Assembly (NCBI GenBank): GCA_020740775.1 | Contig: JAHEWK010000001.1 | Location: 4,030,001 to 4,094,000, forward strand | Length of the DNA: 64,000 nucleotides | Source: Ilyonectria destructans | Taxonomy: Eukaryota; Ascomycota; Sordariomycetes; Hypocreales; Nectriaceae | Direction of reading: 5' to 3' | Part shown: piece after piece, positions 23,210 through 35,254 of the stretch | Layout: each line of letters begins with the position of its first letter | Numbering within the stretch: the first letter of the stretch is position 1 | Program-made: the position numbers and the translations under genes | Notes under the pieces: model-generated | Databases searched by the model: none | What the model was told of the DNA's origin: nothing | The model's input: only the letters and a program-made list of their open reading frames with translations

Positions 23210-25363
23210 ATGGCCGACGCCGAAGACTACCTCCAAGAGGGCTTCGACCCGCGCAGTGTGACCATGCCTCGCCTGCGATCGATCCTCGTCACTCACAACG
23301 TCGAATACCCCGCCACGGCGAAGAAGGGCCAGCTGGTTGACCTCGTCACCGACCACGTTCTATCACAGGCCTCCAAGCTTCGAGCCCAGAGGGCAAAGGC
23401 TAAGCGCTCCAGCATGGGCATCGTCAATGCCGGCAGCGCTGAAGACACCGGCACCTGGGACGACCACGATCTCATCCCCCCGCCACAATCCGCGAGGCGA
23501 TCCAGGTCACCGCGGAAGGTATCAACACGCATCAAGGTTGAAAACGACGAGATGGTCACCCCGGCTCGTCGTAACCCCACGACGCGGGCCTCGCGGTCTG
23601 TGAGCAGGGCACTCTCGCACGCTGACGACGATGACGTCCTCGACTACGAGGCTCCCAAGTCGGCCCGTCGCAGCCGCAGTCGCAGGACTGCCACCCCCCA
23701 AATCAAACCCGAGCCGGAGGAGGAAGATCATTCCGTTTCGGTGGGTGATGAAAGCGTCTTCACCTACGACAACCCTTTCCAAAGCCGAAGCTCCCCGCCC
23801 TCGACCAAGACCCCAACCAACCGCCGGCGAACAGCCGACGGCGACGTCATCAAGAGCACCAAGTCTACTTCTAGACGTCGAACCGATGGCTATACAGATG
23901 GTTATAACGATGGCTATGCCGATGATTTTGAAACCCCAAAGCCACGTCAACGAACACCCGAGATGCTTCTTGAGCCGGGTGAGGAGTTCACTCCTGATGA
24001 GCAATTAGAGTTGGAGGACGCGGCTAGCAGAGGGGAGGCTTCGGTTGAGCCTCGCAAGCCTGTTGCACGAGCTGCCCGCAAGAGCAGCTTCAAGACCCCA
24101 TTTTTTGTTCTGTTCCTAGGGTTGCTTGGAGCCTACCTGGCCTGGTACAGGCAGGAGAAGATTGCTGTTGGCTACTGCGGTCTCGGGCGACCGGCAAAAG
24201 AGCTCATCCCAGAGGAGTTTCCACTCCCCGACGCCCTTAGGCCATTCGTTGAACCCGAGTGTGAGCCGTGTCCTCAGCACGCCTACTGCTACGCGGACTT
24301 TGAGGTCCGATGTGAGGCAAACTTTGTCCTCGAGCCGCACCCGTTGTCTCTTGGCGGATTTGTTCCACTCCCTCCCACCTGCGAGCCCGATGGTGAAAAG
24401 GCACGCCGCGTACAGGCTGTCGCCGACAAGGCCATCGAGGAGCTCAGGGACCGCCGGGCCAAGTTCGAATGTGGAGAGCTGGTCAATGAGGAGGGCCAGC
24501 AAGAGGAATCTCCAGGTATGCCCGAGGAGGAGCTCAAGGCCACGGTCAGCAGAAAACGCTCCAAGAGACTAAACAGCGATGAGTTTGATGAGCTCTGGGC
24601 GGCCGCTCTTGGCGAGGTTACTGCCCGAGACGAGGTCGAGGTCGAGGTCGAAGTCGAGATCGTTCAGACGCAACCGTAAGTCACCTATCCCCGTTCATTC
24701 TCGCTACACTATGCGTCGCTTCATTTTTACTTCACTGTTTCTGACAAAACAACTAACCAGATCCGTGATTGACCCTACAGACCGTCCGATTCCCCCAGCC
24801 TTCCAAACCGAAGGCTATCGTCAACGTCTCTCGCTCGCCTTTCGCTCACCTGCACGCTCAAGCGCCACCTCAGACTCAGCCTGGCAAGATATAGATTCAC
24901 TATTGGACTTCTGATCGCCTCTGTCCTTGCCGTTTTCTATATGCGGGCTCGCTATCGCAAACATGTAGCGACGTCTGCCCAGATCCCGGCGTTGGTTGAC
25001 CTGGTCCTGGGACGACTGGCCAACCAGAAGGAACTCGGTGAGGAAGAAATCGATGACCCGTGGTTGTTCTTGCCAAACCTCCGGGACGATGTATTGCGAT
25101 CCGTCCACTCGCTGTCTGAGCGAGAACGGGTGTGGCAGAGGGTCCGGGCGGTTATTGAACAAAACAGCAACGTCCGCACCAGTCAACGAGAAGGCCGAAG
25201 CGGCGAAGTTGGCCGCGCCTGGGAGTGGATAGGCCCCGTCGCTGGCGAGGGTGCCCGGAGACGTCGGAGCGGAAGGGTGTCACTTGGTCCCGATTTGAGG
25301 ACCGAGACCCCGGAGCTCACGCCGGAACCGAAGAAGTGGGGGGAGACGAGGCCGATTTACTAA
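23210..25363 (+). CDS. Inner nuclear membrane protein, Heh/Src1 (MAN1-Src1p) family
   Basis: Two exons (23210-24675 and 24781-25363, phase 2) give 682 aa. The N-terminus is a HeH/LEM-like helix-extension-helix DNA-binding module: DYLQEGFDPRSVTMPRLRSI, then THNVEYPATAKKGQLVDL. A long Arg/Ser-rich, acidic linker contains several basic clusters (possible nuclear import signals). The first membrane helix FFVLFLGLLGAYLAWY is near residue 300. The lumenal MSC domain with paired cysteines follows (CEPCPQHAYC, and others). The second helix GLLIASVLAVFYM is near 537, and the C-terminal winged-helix-like region has DDPWLFLPNLRDD. The family tethers chromatin to the nuclear envelope. The distal acceptor at 24780 restores the second helix and has a CTAAC branch point about 26 nt upstream. 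Confidence 0.9.
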
Positions 25364-26018
25364 GGCATGGGTCTCATTTAATTTTTACTCCGACTGTCGA
25401 TATCCTCGAGGAGTCACTGTATTTTCTTTGTCTGTAACTATTGTCCTCTCGCTCGCTACCGTCAGGGAGTTAGTTGGTCTTACGCCTTGGATGTTTCCGG
25501 CCATGAAGTGACAGTACTCTGGCTCGGCGTTGGGGTTCTTTGTTGTATGATTTGTATGGTTGGGGTTGTTTATATCGACTGTCATACTTTCGTGATAATA
25601 ATTTACTCCATCACACCTATGCCGGGTACTTCGGAACGTGCGTAAACACCTTCACATGCATGCGACGGCACTTTGAGTGACTTGCGAGATTGAATTACCA
25701 GGCATGTCAATGGAGATTCATTGATATTACCTGTTCGTAATTGCGAGCTAATTATGTGGTGCTTTGGCGGTCGTCCGGGAACGGCGATATCGGAGATCCC
25801 GGTCTTTCCCGATAGGCATTTCTTGCTTTGAGCTCCGAACAAACAACTTCACAATCCACCTCAGCTCAAAATATCTCACAGCAGCAAACAGCTCTCCAGT
25901 AATCGGAAACTAGGGTCTTGATTGATTCGGCTAATGCACAGGTGTTGTTATGACACAGGATGGGTACAAAGGGAAACAGGGGAATCTGTGTATCTAGACT
26001 CTAGCGGTTGGAGGTAAT
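25364..26018. other. Convergent 3' region, Heh gene and ATP4
   Basis: About 650 bp between tail-to-tail genes. A TATG/AATT-rich patch near 25560-25610 probably holds polyadenylation signals. No RNA gene or supported ORF is seen. Confidence 0.5.
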
Positions 26019-26925
26019 TTATTGAGCCTTGGAGGCAACGATCTCTGTAGATGATAGTTAGCAATCAGATCGCAAGAATTTAAGCTCATCGGCGTTGCGT
26101 ACTCTCAATATCAGCCACGCTCTGCTGGAGGATCTGCTGGAGAACCTTGGGGTTCTCGAGCTCCTTCTGGACCTTGGCGATGATGGACGCGGCCAGCTCC
26201 TTCTGCTGACGCTGCTTGACCTGGCTCTCGTATCGCACCCAGGAGTCGAGGACGGACTTGGCCTCAGCGGCCAGGGCAGTCTTCTGCTCGAGCTCAAAGG
26301 TCTGGGCCTCGAGCTTGGCGGTTTCCTGCAGAGATCCATCAGTACAGTCCGAATTCCACCCAATTGCATCTCGTATTTACCTTGGAAACCTCGAACAGGG
26401 TCTTGGTGACGTCGACGACGCTGCCCATCTGCTTGACGTCCTCAATGCGGACCTTGACGGCCTCGGTGTGGTCGGCGCGGGCGCTGTTGAGGATGTTCTT
26501 GATCTTCAGGTTCTGGGACTCGGCCCACTCCTTGTAGGCAGGGCCACCGTACTTGATCAAACCACCCCAGACGGAGAGCAGGCAGAAGGCGATGATGGTC
26601 TCCTCGTTCATGACGTAGTACTCGTTGCTGAGGGCGTAGATGCTGGCGCCGGCGGTGCTGCTGAGGATGGCGGTCTTGGTGATCAAGTGGTTGCCGGGGA
26701 TCGCATCGATGAGGCTCTGGGCCTTCTTCTTGGGCTCCTCGGCGGGGACATTGCTCGTGTATCGAACGGCGGCCGCGGAGATGGCAGGGGCGGCTCGGCG
26801 GGCGAGGGCAGGTCGGAGGAGGGGAGCGCCTGCTAGAGGGTCAGCGTCGCGCCAATTGACGACGAATTGGCTCGCAATCGAGCGTCACACGTACCGACGG
26901 CGCTTCGAGCCAAGCGGGACGCCAT
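26019..26925 (-). CDS. ATP4: Mitochondrial ATP synthase subunit 4 (subunit b)
   Basis: The peripheral-stalk subunit of F1Fo ATP synthase in the inner mitochondrial membrane. Four exons on the minus strand (26925-26895, 26829-26381, 26325-26103, 26044-26019) give 242 aa, with phases agreeing at each join. The presequence is MASRLARSAVGAPLLRPALA (Arg-rich, no acidic residues). The two membrane helices are in TKTAILSSTAGASIYAL and ETIIAFCLLSVWGGLIKYGG. A long charged helix follows, with GPAYKEWAE and RADHTEAVKVRIEDV, and the C-terminus ends ADIEKIVASKAQ. The final 8-codon exon is required to reach this conserved end; reading through the intron would give an unrelated tail. Confidence 0.95.
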
Positions 26926-27350
26926 TGTGAGATAGATTGTGATGGGGGTATCGAGGGCGTAGGCTTGACGTTGCTTCGGGAGCTGGGAATACTGGTTGAG
27001 GTTTTATCGCGCTAGCTCGGCAACAATCAAATACACGTGACCTGTAAATTGCGCAGCTGCACGGCCTGCGCCGGAGGGGAGGAAATCTGGCCCGCCGGCA
27101 TTTTGCCGTCGTCGTCCCTGGACCGTCTTGGCGCCGCCCGACGCCTGATTGGTCCGAAATTTCATCTGTCAAGCTCGTAGAGAATTTCATGCTTTTCACC
27201 TTCTTGAACCGACTTATACCTGTCTTGAACATTCAACATTGAGCATCTGTCTGCCCGGAGACCAGCTAATTCTGCTGTTTCAATATCCAAGGACGCCCTG
27301 TCTCGGAATTTCCATCTGCAACTTTTCACAACCTCAAACCCGCTCACAAC
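26926..27350. promoter_or_regulatory. Shared divergent promoter, ATP4 / NOC4
   Basis: A short (about 425 bp) region between two divergent genes, GC-rich in its centre (27050-27150) with an ATTGG box (inverted CCAAT) near 27149. No other gene is seen. Confidence 0.5.
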
Positions 27351-29118
27351 ATGCCAGTCGCTGCCTCTGGCGAGCGCTCCAAGCGCAAGCGGCCTTCAAA
27401 TACTGACAAGTCCACCAAGCGTCGGAGGTCCTCCGCCAGCAGCGATGAGTCTGAGGACCCCAACGCCAAGATCCTCTCGATGGAGCAGGGGATCTTGGAG
27501 TCTAAGAAGAACTACAACGACATTACCGTGTTGCTAAGCACCATGGATGAGTTCCGCAGCGGCAACCCAGAGGGCATGTTGGCGGCCGTGGCGCTCTGCC
27601 GTATTTTCGTGCGATTGCTGGCCCAGGGTGCTCTCATCTCCAAGAAAACCCTTTCTGAGAAGGACTTGGTGGTGGTTGGCTGGCTCAAGGAACAGTTTGG
27701 CGAGTACAAAGCCAAGCTCCTCAGCATTCTCAAGGATGAAGATCTAGCTCTCACCGGCTTGACGCTATGCATGAGGACTCTCAAGGCCGAGGGAGAGTTT
27801 CTGTACGACAAGGAGGAGTACACCTTCCCCAGGGCCTTTATTCGGGACATTGTGTCAACCGTGTTCCTTACTGACAACGAGGACCTTGTGACTGCCTACG
27901 TCGAGGAGTATGCGGAGCAGTTCGATGACATCCGATATTACACCTTCAACTCCATCAAGTAAGTCATCTTATTTCCCTTTGCTTGAATCTAGTCTAATCA
28001 AACTAAACCAGGTATGCCGTGGAAAATCTGTCCGCCAACAAGATTCCAAACGGTTTGTTTGATCGGGTCTTCTCTCTGCTATCTGCTCTTGATGGTGTGC
28101 CCGAGTCTGCTGAGGAGCTCCAAGACTTCTACATTCCGCGTCCCAAGAAGAAGACACATTCCCTTCGCAACGTCAATCAGCACAAGAAGCAGGGCCAGGA
28201 CGCCTGGCTCGCCTTGATGACCCTTGTCGACGGCAAGGAGGAGCGAAAGCAACTTCTCGACATCATCTCCACAGTCATTGCGCCGTGGTTTATCAAGCCC
28301 GAGCTGTTGTCCGATTTCCTGACCAACTCATACGATGCTGGTGGCTCCATGTCCTTGCTGGCCCTCTCCGGTGTCTTCTACCTGATACAGGAGCGCAACC
28401 TAGACTATCCATCTTTCTACTCCAAGCTCTACTCATTGCTTGATCGCGACATCCTTCACTCCAAGCACCGATCCCGTTTCTTCCGCCTCTTGGACTCGTT
28501 CCTAGGATCGACCCATCTTCCCGCCGCGCTCGTGGCGAGCTTCATCAAGCGCCTTGCTCGGCTAGCGTTGAATGCGCCCCCCAGCGCCATCGTCTTTGTG
28601 ACGCCTTGGATCTACAACCTCCTCAAGCGCCACCCGTCATGCACCTTCATGATCCACCGAGAGAACCGGGACCCCGAAATCAAGAAGCACATCAGCGAGC
28701 ATGGTGCCGAGGATCCGTTCTTGCCAGACGAGACGGATCCTATGGAGACCCAGGCTATGGAGAGTTGTCTGTGGGAGCTTGTGCAGCTTCAGTCTCACTA
28801 TCACCCCAACGTTGCCACTATTTCGAAGATTATTTCCGAGCAGTTCACAAAGCAATCCTACAACATCGAAGATTTCCTTGATCACTCATACGCCACTGTA
28901 AGTTTACCCGTCTAGTGTTTTCAAGAATGCACTAACAATGTAACTAGCTCCTCGAGGCAGAAATATCGAAGGATGTTAAGAAGGCTCCTGTGGTTGAGTT
29001 CCACATTCCAAAGAAGGTGTTTACGCCACATGACGACGCCGAGCAGCCTGAACAGGACAGTCTCCTGGTCAAGCTGTGGGATTTTGGGGGAGCCGCTCAA
29101 GAAACTCAGGTGGCCTAG
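27351..29118 (+). CDS. NOC4: Nucleolar complex protein 4 (Noc4), 40S ribosome biogenesis
   Basis: Three exons (27351-27958, 28012-28897, 28948-29118) give 554 aa. The N-terminus is Lys/Arg-rich (SKRKR, KSTKRRR), suiting nucleolar localisation. The rest is helical and contains the CBF/Mak21-type region that defines Noc proteins. Markers are SGVFYLIQERNLDYPSFYSK near residue 340, LDRDILHSKHRSRFFRLLDS, and PPSAIVFVTPWIYNLLKRHP near 410. The conserved acidic end of this region is DPFLPDETDPMETQAMESC, then LWELVQLQSHYHPNV. In yeast Noc4 pairs with Nop14 to assemble and export the small ribosomal subunit. All junction phases agree. Confidence 0.93.
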
Positions 29119-29517
29119 AGCTCCCGTGGGGGGTAGTGGTAAAGGAGAATGAATCATAGAAGGGAGACCATGATATATACCCAGGCATGTGCGAGAATGA
29201 AAGGAAGCTACCGGCATATGCTAAAGGACGATTACACAAGAACTCGCACAGACCAATCGGTGAAAATAGATCTGAGCAAAAAGGCGTTTATCATTCATCC
29301 CTAAAGGTATCAATCATATCATACTCGACGAGAAACCGGGACAAATTATTCTATAATTTCACAATACAAAAGATAACCGCTTAAACCAAGTCTTAGCGGC
29401 TGAGAAATGTGATATGCCTGTGTCTTTGCAACGATGTGTAGATACTGAGGCTCTAATCACAGGGCAAAAATTATTTTTCATCCTGCCCCTCCTGGCCGAA
29501 GAGGCAAAAATTGAAGC

Positions 29518-29599
29518 CGACACAGGCCTGATTCGAACAGACGCCTCCGAGGAGATATGATTTCTAGTCATACGCATTAGACCACTCTGCCACTGTGCC
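29518..29599 (-). tRNA. tRNA-Ser (anticodon AGA)
   Basis: An 82-nt cloverleaf on the minus strand. The 7-bp acceptor stem pairs GGCACAG with CTGTGTC (one G-U pair), with discriminator G73 as expected for serine. The anticodon arm is TATGA-CTAGAAA-TCATA, giving anticodon AGA (reads UCU/UCC after inosine modification). A long variable arm (CTCCTCGGAG) is typical of type II tRNAs. The T arm is GTCTG-TTCGAAT-CAGGC. No intron is present. A short T-run lies downstream on the minus strand, as for RNA polymerase III termination (near 29503-29511). Confidence 0.92.
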
Positions 29600-30006
29600 T
29601 ATTGGGCTGAGATATGATACCGGATGCGTTATTGAGTTATGATAGCGTCAAGCGAGGGCGCTACAAACATTTGGATGCAGGCTGATCTGGTCAGTGGACC
29701 CGGTCATGCGGGCTTCGTGGCGCATGAAGTTAGGATGAAATGCAGGCGATCGAGGTCGTGTGCTGGCGTTTCGCTTTCCCTCCGGCCCGCCCAATGCAAG
29801 CAGAGACTCTCGCGATTTATGCAAGCCAAGAAGTAAATGTGAGGCCGTATTTGATTTGTTTGGCTGGATAAGCCCTGAAGCAGCGACAACGCAAAGCCAG
29901 GTACCCTCGGCATGTGTTCGTACGTGTTAGTCTCGGGGAGCTCGAGAGACCTGGAAGAATTGGGACCCAGGCATCTGGTACGTGTTGCGACAGCGCGCTA
30001 GGGCCG

Positions 30007-30040
30007 CTGTGACCTGCTGTGGCCTGCTGTGACCTCCTGT
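30007..30040. repeat. 10-bp tandem repeat, CTGTGRCCTS x3.4
   Basis: Three decamers (CTGTGACCTG, CTGTGGCCTG, CTGTGACCTC) followed by CTGT. The period and the CTGTGGC core resemble the array at 22718-22761. Confidence 0.85.
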
Positions 30041-30299
30041 AGATTAGCGGACACCTGCCTAGCGTGTGGGTCTTGGCCAATTAAGCCAGTGCCTAAAGCA
30101 CCCACCGACCAGCCTCCGAAGAGCTGACATCATCACTCCTAACTCTTCCAGCTAATAGTCAATCAGTGCACCAGCCATCAGCCATTCAGACCAGCAATTG
30201 ACTCCCCTCCGCCAAAGCCCAGCCCTAATCATCTCACTGCTTCACCTTGTTCTTGGGCTCCCTACAAGCATATAGGTGGCTCTTGGGCAGCCGTCCAAG

Positions 30300-32971
30300 A
30301 TGTCCAGCAACCGCTTCGATACGCTGGTCAAGGCGCCCAAGCCTGCCTCTCCAGCCCCGAACCCGCCAGTCGCCTCCGCATCTGCATCTGCATCCGCATC
30401 TGTATCCGCTGCCAACGCAGCCGGTCAACCAAGGGCCAAGAAGCGCAAGGGTCACCGTGGTGGCAAGAAAAAGCGAACGCGGAGGAAGAGCTTTGCCGCT
30501 CTGGACGAAGATGATGAACATGATGAATCCCAACAGGAATCTGGGGAGGGGTTCTTCAAGATGGCGAATGCAAACCTGAGTGGCACGAGCATCGACAGCG
30601 AGGCCTTGTTGGACCACAGGTGCGCTCCCCTGCCACAATATATTGGGATACGCCCAGTTAGCTGACCAGTTTCTAGGGATCATCAGCCGTTGCGCATCAG
30701 ACGTTCCTCAACAGCTCCAGCTCCCCCATCACCCTACGTACCAAGCTTCACCAACCAAGGCACCAGCCGACTACGATCAATGCAAGAAATACAGAGCGAC
30801 GACGAACAAATCGACCCTCTCACGAGATGGGATGAATCGGCACCCCTTCTCGGCGAATCGAGGCCCCGAGGGTCGCAGACAATCCTATCCAACTACGGCG
30901 CAAGCGACGTCAGGTCGAGCCGGCCCCGAAGCCGCAGGGCATCGAACAAGTCCTCCATGACAAGACTTGGGACTTCCAACAGCGGGAGGGATCGATACGA
31001 TGTGAACCATCCCCCTTCGATGCCTGGATCCCCGGCATTTGGTGCTAGCACGCGTATGGATATGAGCTTCGGAGATGTCATGATTCGGGACGAGATCAGT
31101 CTACGAGACGAGTCCCCACGGCAATCAGTTGCAGACGTGTCCGATATGGGCGGTGTACTGAGAGACATCCGGCCTGAGCTTAGCAGGAGGGCAGCAACCG
31201 AAGCTGAGCAAGACGTTTGCTTCCCCGGGCCAGGCATGTCTGAGATGGGTGACGATGACGCACAGTCAAGGAGTCGGGAACCTCGCCGGTACAGAACACG
31301 ACGTCGTCGAGGCCAGTGGCCCGACCTGGCGGTTCTAGAAGAATGGAGCCACATGGAGAAGGAGGGCCGAACAGATGAACGCCGCGTCAAGAGGATCACG
31401 GAGCCTCAGCTCATCAACGGTCGACTACGCCCTGTGCGGAAGGGCTGGTACCAGACGGACGTCGAATCGCCATATAGGTTTACCTACTTCAACGAGGAGT
31501 TTCCGAGTACGATCCACAGCCAGACCATCTCCGAACTCGTTCAGTCTGGTGGTGGTTTCCAAGAGTTGTTCATTCCAGATCCCCCGGTCCTCTCGTCCGA
31601 CGATGAGACCGATGATGACGAGGATGCTCTTTCGGTGCCTGTTAAGCTTCATCATTTGAGTGGCGGCATGGAGGGAGGATCAAAGGAATCCACTCGCCAG
31701 CCATCTCTCTCCACTACGCGCGAAAACACTGATCCCCGACCCGAAGGGATGTTCTCGCCACCTTCAAGGGATCCGCTGGCCCATGTGGCCTCGAGGAGCG
31801 ACTCCGGACGCGGTACGCCCTCTGGCCAAAAATCATCCGACGAGAGCGCGAAGGCCTCTCAGGCCCCACTCATCGAGACCAAGGAAAAGGTCATTCGATA
31901 TGGCGATCGGCCTGTGTGGTGGCTTGACGTTACATGCCCTACGGAACCTGAGATGAAGGCCATATCCAAGGCCTTTGGCATCCACCCTCTCACGGCGGAG
32001 GATATCATGTTGCAGGAGGCCCGAGAGAAGGTTGAGCTCTTCCGACACTACTACTTTGTCAACTACCGATCCTTCGATCAGGACAATAACAGCGAAAACT
32101 TCTTGGAGCCGGTCGACATGTACGTCGTCGTTTTTCGAGAAGGTGTCCTCAGCTTCCACTTCTCTATGACACCACATCCCGCCAATGTCCGTCGCCGAAT
32201 CCGTCAATTGCGAGACTACCTTATCCTGTCGTCGGACTGGATCTCGTACGCCATCATTGATGACATCACCGATGTCTTCCAACCTCTGATCCAGAATATC
32301 GAGGATGAAGTAGACGAGATCGATGATGCAATCTTGAAATTGCATTCATCTGCCGAAAAGCGTATGAAGGATGATTTGAACAATTCGAAGACTGACGACG
32401 CTGTGACGGTTTCAGACCCCAGCAGTGACATGCTTCGACGTGTGGGTGACTGCAGAAAAAAGGTGATGAGCCTTTATCGATTGTTGGGCAACAAGGCGGA
32501 CGTCATCAAGGGCTTTGCCAAGCGTTGCAATGAGCGATGGGACGTTGCACCACGGTCCGAGATTGGTCTGTATCTTGGTGATATTCAAGATCACATTGTC
32601 ACCATGACGTCTAATCTCGGACATTACGAAAAGTAAGCTTTGTTCCCTTCAGCCATCCCTTCTACCTTGAATTAATCAATTCTAACAATCACAGGATACT
32701 AGCTCGATCCCACGGCAACTATCTAGCGCAGATCAACATCCGCATGAACGAGCGACAGGAACAAACGGCCGACGTGCTCGGCAAGCTCACCGTCCTAGGC
32801 ACCATTGTTCTCCCCATGAACATCATCACCGGTCTGTGGGGCATGAACGTCTGGGTACCGGGCCAGGAGTATGAGGGCGACCTGGCGTGGTTCGTTTGGA
32901 TCGCTGCAGGTCTAATCTTCTTCGGCCTGGCCTGCTTTTTAATTGCGAAGAGAGTATACAACATTGTTTAG
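30300..32971 (+). CDS. CorA-type Mg2+ transporter (Alr1/Mnr2 family)
   Basis: Three exons (30300-30619, 30677-32632, 32695-32971; phases 2 and 2) give 850 aa. A long cytosolic N-terminal part carries a basic cluster (KKRKGHRGGKKKRTRR), as in vacuolar Mnr2 and plasma-membrane Alr proteins. A CorA core domain follows, with FGIHPLTAEDIM, DMYVVVFREGVLSFHF and IDDITDVFQPLI. Near the C-terminus are two membrane helices (LTVLGTIVLPMNIITGLW and WFVWIAAGLIFFGLACFLIA) and the diagnostic pore motif GMN in LWGMNVW. It should move Mg2+ across the plasma or vacuolar membrane; sequence alone does not decide which. Confidence 0.93.
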
Positions 32972-34172
32972 GACATACGGGGAGCAGCTTAACGGTCTCT
33001 GAAAACAGGAAAGTGTATTATTCTTGGGCGGAGAGGCTAGCATTTGGGTTGGCGTTTTTTCCCTACTTGAGGTTGACCGAGCGTGGGGCCTTGGGTATGG
33101 TCCTCTTTCTTTTTGTATTCCGTTATTTTCATCGGAGCGAGCGAGGTCCGTGGGCTCTGTGGTTCAGGGCATGGCCGGGGAGGGGGTTATCCACTAGAAT
33201 GAATGCCCAGTGCTGGATGTTTGGGTATATTGGGGTTTCCAGCGATTGGATTTGGTTCGCAACGGCCGGAATATACAAAATTGCTGCACATTAGGCGTGG
33301 GTTTCATGTGCAAGTTTCAGCTTTTGGTTGGTATAGTGCCGAGGGTTGATGGACTTAATGCAGGGTGTACATTTTGGCATAGACCGTAATCACCATATAT
33401 AAAGAACAACCAAATATCAAATCTTGCAGGAATGTCTCGATGTAGTTGCGCCTATGTCTTTGCCTTGCGGTTATGGTCTAATTGACGGCTTCTTGGGATA
33501 TTGTCGACAGTAGTCTACTTGTCATTCTCATATATATTGCTTAACAAGTATTATGGTTTACCAAGGGATACACAAAGGGCCTGAAACGTGCAACCACAAA
33601 CCCCAATACTCAGAGATAGGCTTTTTTTCGACAACTAATCTCAAACACTTAATACGACAGACCATAAGCAACAAACGGTTGTTCCTAGAGAAAGAAGGGT
33701 GGTAGTCTACCCTATACTAAATATCGAACTACTCAATGGCAATTACTTTTTCACTTTCATTATGGACATCACTCGGCAAAGTTACATCATGTCGAATAAA
33801 ATTGTCATCAAAGTACATTGGAGCCGTGGGTATCTAATTCCATGTCCATTTATCTCCATGCTGTCCTCCATGTATATGTATCCCCGACGATACCACCGCA
33901 CCACACAGATTCGACGATTTCCGTAATGTAGGTAGTTTACTTTTTCGCCATGAGAGCTTTGTCGTCGCAGAGTACACAATAGTACAACTCTTTTATCCCA
34001 GGGAGCCAGGGCCTTGCTTGTAGCTTGTTCCATATCGAAATCAACTTGCGCCATAACGCCAAAACGAAAGTTGCCCAACGACGCCGGTCAAGAGAGCAAA
34101 GCGCTTTAGGAAAGCCTCCTGTCTAGCTCTCTCAATGCGACGTTGGATTAAAATGACATGTGCCGACAATGA
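32972..34172. other. Convergent 3' region, Mg transporter and RNA15
   Basis: About 1.2 kb, A/T-rich from 33300 onward, between tail-to-tail genes. Small ORFs (32887-33294, 33782-34078) show no motifs and the first overlaps the transporter end. I see no RNA gene and no recognisable transposon. Confidence 0.45.
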
Positions 34173-35254
34173 TCATCGTCGCTGGACACCAAAGCTTGCT
34201 CGGAGAGCCAGAATCTGTTGTCGCTCAGCCTCAGGGAGCATGTCGATTTGGGCCTGAGGAAGCTCCATGACGGCCCTCATAAGAGCATCAGAATCCTGGA
34301 CAGCGGGAGCAGGAGCAGGAGGCGCCGCAGGAGCACCATATGCCTGCGGCGGCGCCTGGTACGGCATGGCGGCGACAGGAGGAGTGTTACTCGCACCAGG
34401 GTAGCCGGGCATCGGGGCGGACGGGTAGCCAACAGGAGGAGCCTGTACAGGTGGGGGAGCACCGGGTTCGACAACGGACTGGATGGCTTCGGGGGAGACG
34501 AGGCCCATCAGGAGGAGGGCCTGAAAGACGGCATAGGCCAACTGTGGGGCTTGCTGGAGGAGTTCGGTGGCGCGCTGGGGCTCGGAGGTGGCCAGGGTCT
34601 TCATCTGGACAAGAATATCGAGGAGCTGGGGGGGCGGGAGAGTCTCGAGGGTGCGAGAGATAGCATCGGTGCAGGTGACGCCTGGAGGGAGCTCCTTTCC
34701 AGAGGGTAGAGGAGGCAGGGAGCTTGGTTGGTTGTTGTAGTTGGTTGGGGGAGCGCCATTCGACCCGTGGGCGTTGTGCCCGGACGGCCCCTGGGTGACA
34801 TATTAGTTCAAGCCCGAATGATTGGACGAGAGATAGGGGTGTAAAGTACTTACCTGGTTGTCATCATCGGTGCTCTTTTGGTCGTTGGAGAAGTCGACGC
34901 GGAGTTTGCGGCCCATGATCTCATAGTCATTCAGGTTGCGCACCGCTGAAGAGGCGGAGTCTGCAAAAGCAAGTTAGACTTGTTGGAAGATTTCGTGGTG
35001 GCGAGGAAGTATACCGGTGTCGGGGTAGTCGGCGAAGCCAAAGCCCTTGGGGCGGCCGGTCTCTGAATCATAGACAAGGCGGAAGCGTTCGACCTTGCCG
35101 GCGCTGCTGAAGATGTCCGTGATTTGCTCCTCGGAGAGGCCTAGGGGATGAGTTAGAGATGGGGCGATTCGAATGAGCTGGCGTGAGCAGTGAAGCGCGT
35201 ACCGTAGGGGATGTTGCCTACGAAGACAACGCGAGAAGGCGGTCTTGTCGACAT
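34173..35254 (-). CDS. RNA15: mRNA 3' cleavage factor, Rna15 / CstF-64
   Basis: An RNA-binding subunit of the polyadenylation machinery (CF IA / CstF), nuclear. Four exons on the minus strand (35254-35203, 35140-35015, 34960-34854, 34790-34173) give 300 aa, with consistent phases. The N-terminal RRM spans about residues 9-86, with RNP2 VVFVGNIPYG and RNP1 RPKGFGFADY. The hinge region is SGKELPPGVTCTDAISRTLE (about 128-200); in this family it binds Rna14/CstF77. A Pro/Ala/Gly-rich stretch and a C-terminal three-helix module ending LPEAERQQILALR follow. Length matches yeast Rna15 (296 aa); vertebrate CstF64 is much longer. Confidence 0.93.

Larger units (their letters stand above)
29119..30299. 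other. Intergenic region with a tRNA gene
   Basis: About 1.2 kb between Noc4 and the magnesium transporter gene. It holds the tRNA-Ser gene described separately and a 10-bp tandem repeat at 30007-30040. The part before the tRNA is A/T-rich. Confidence 0.5.
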
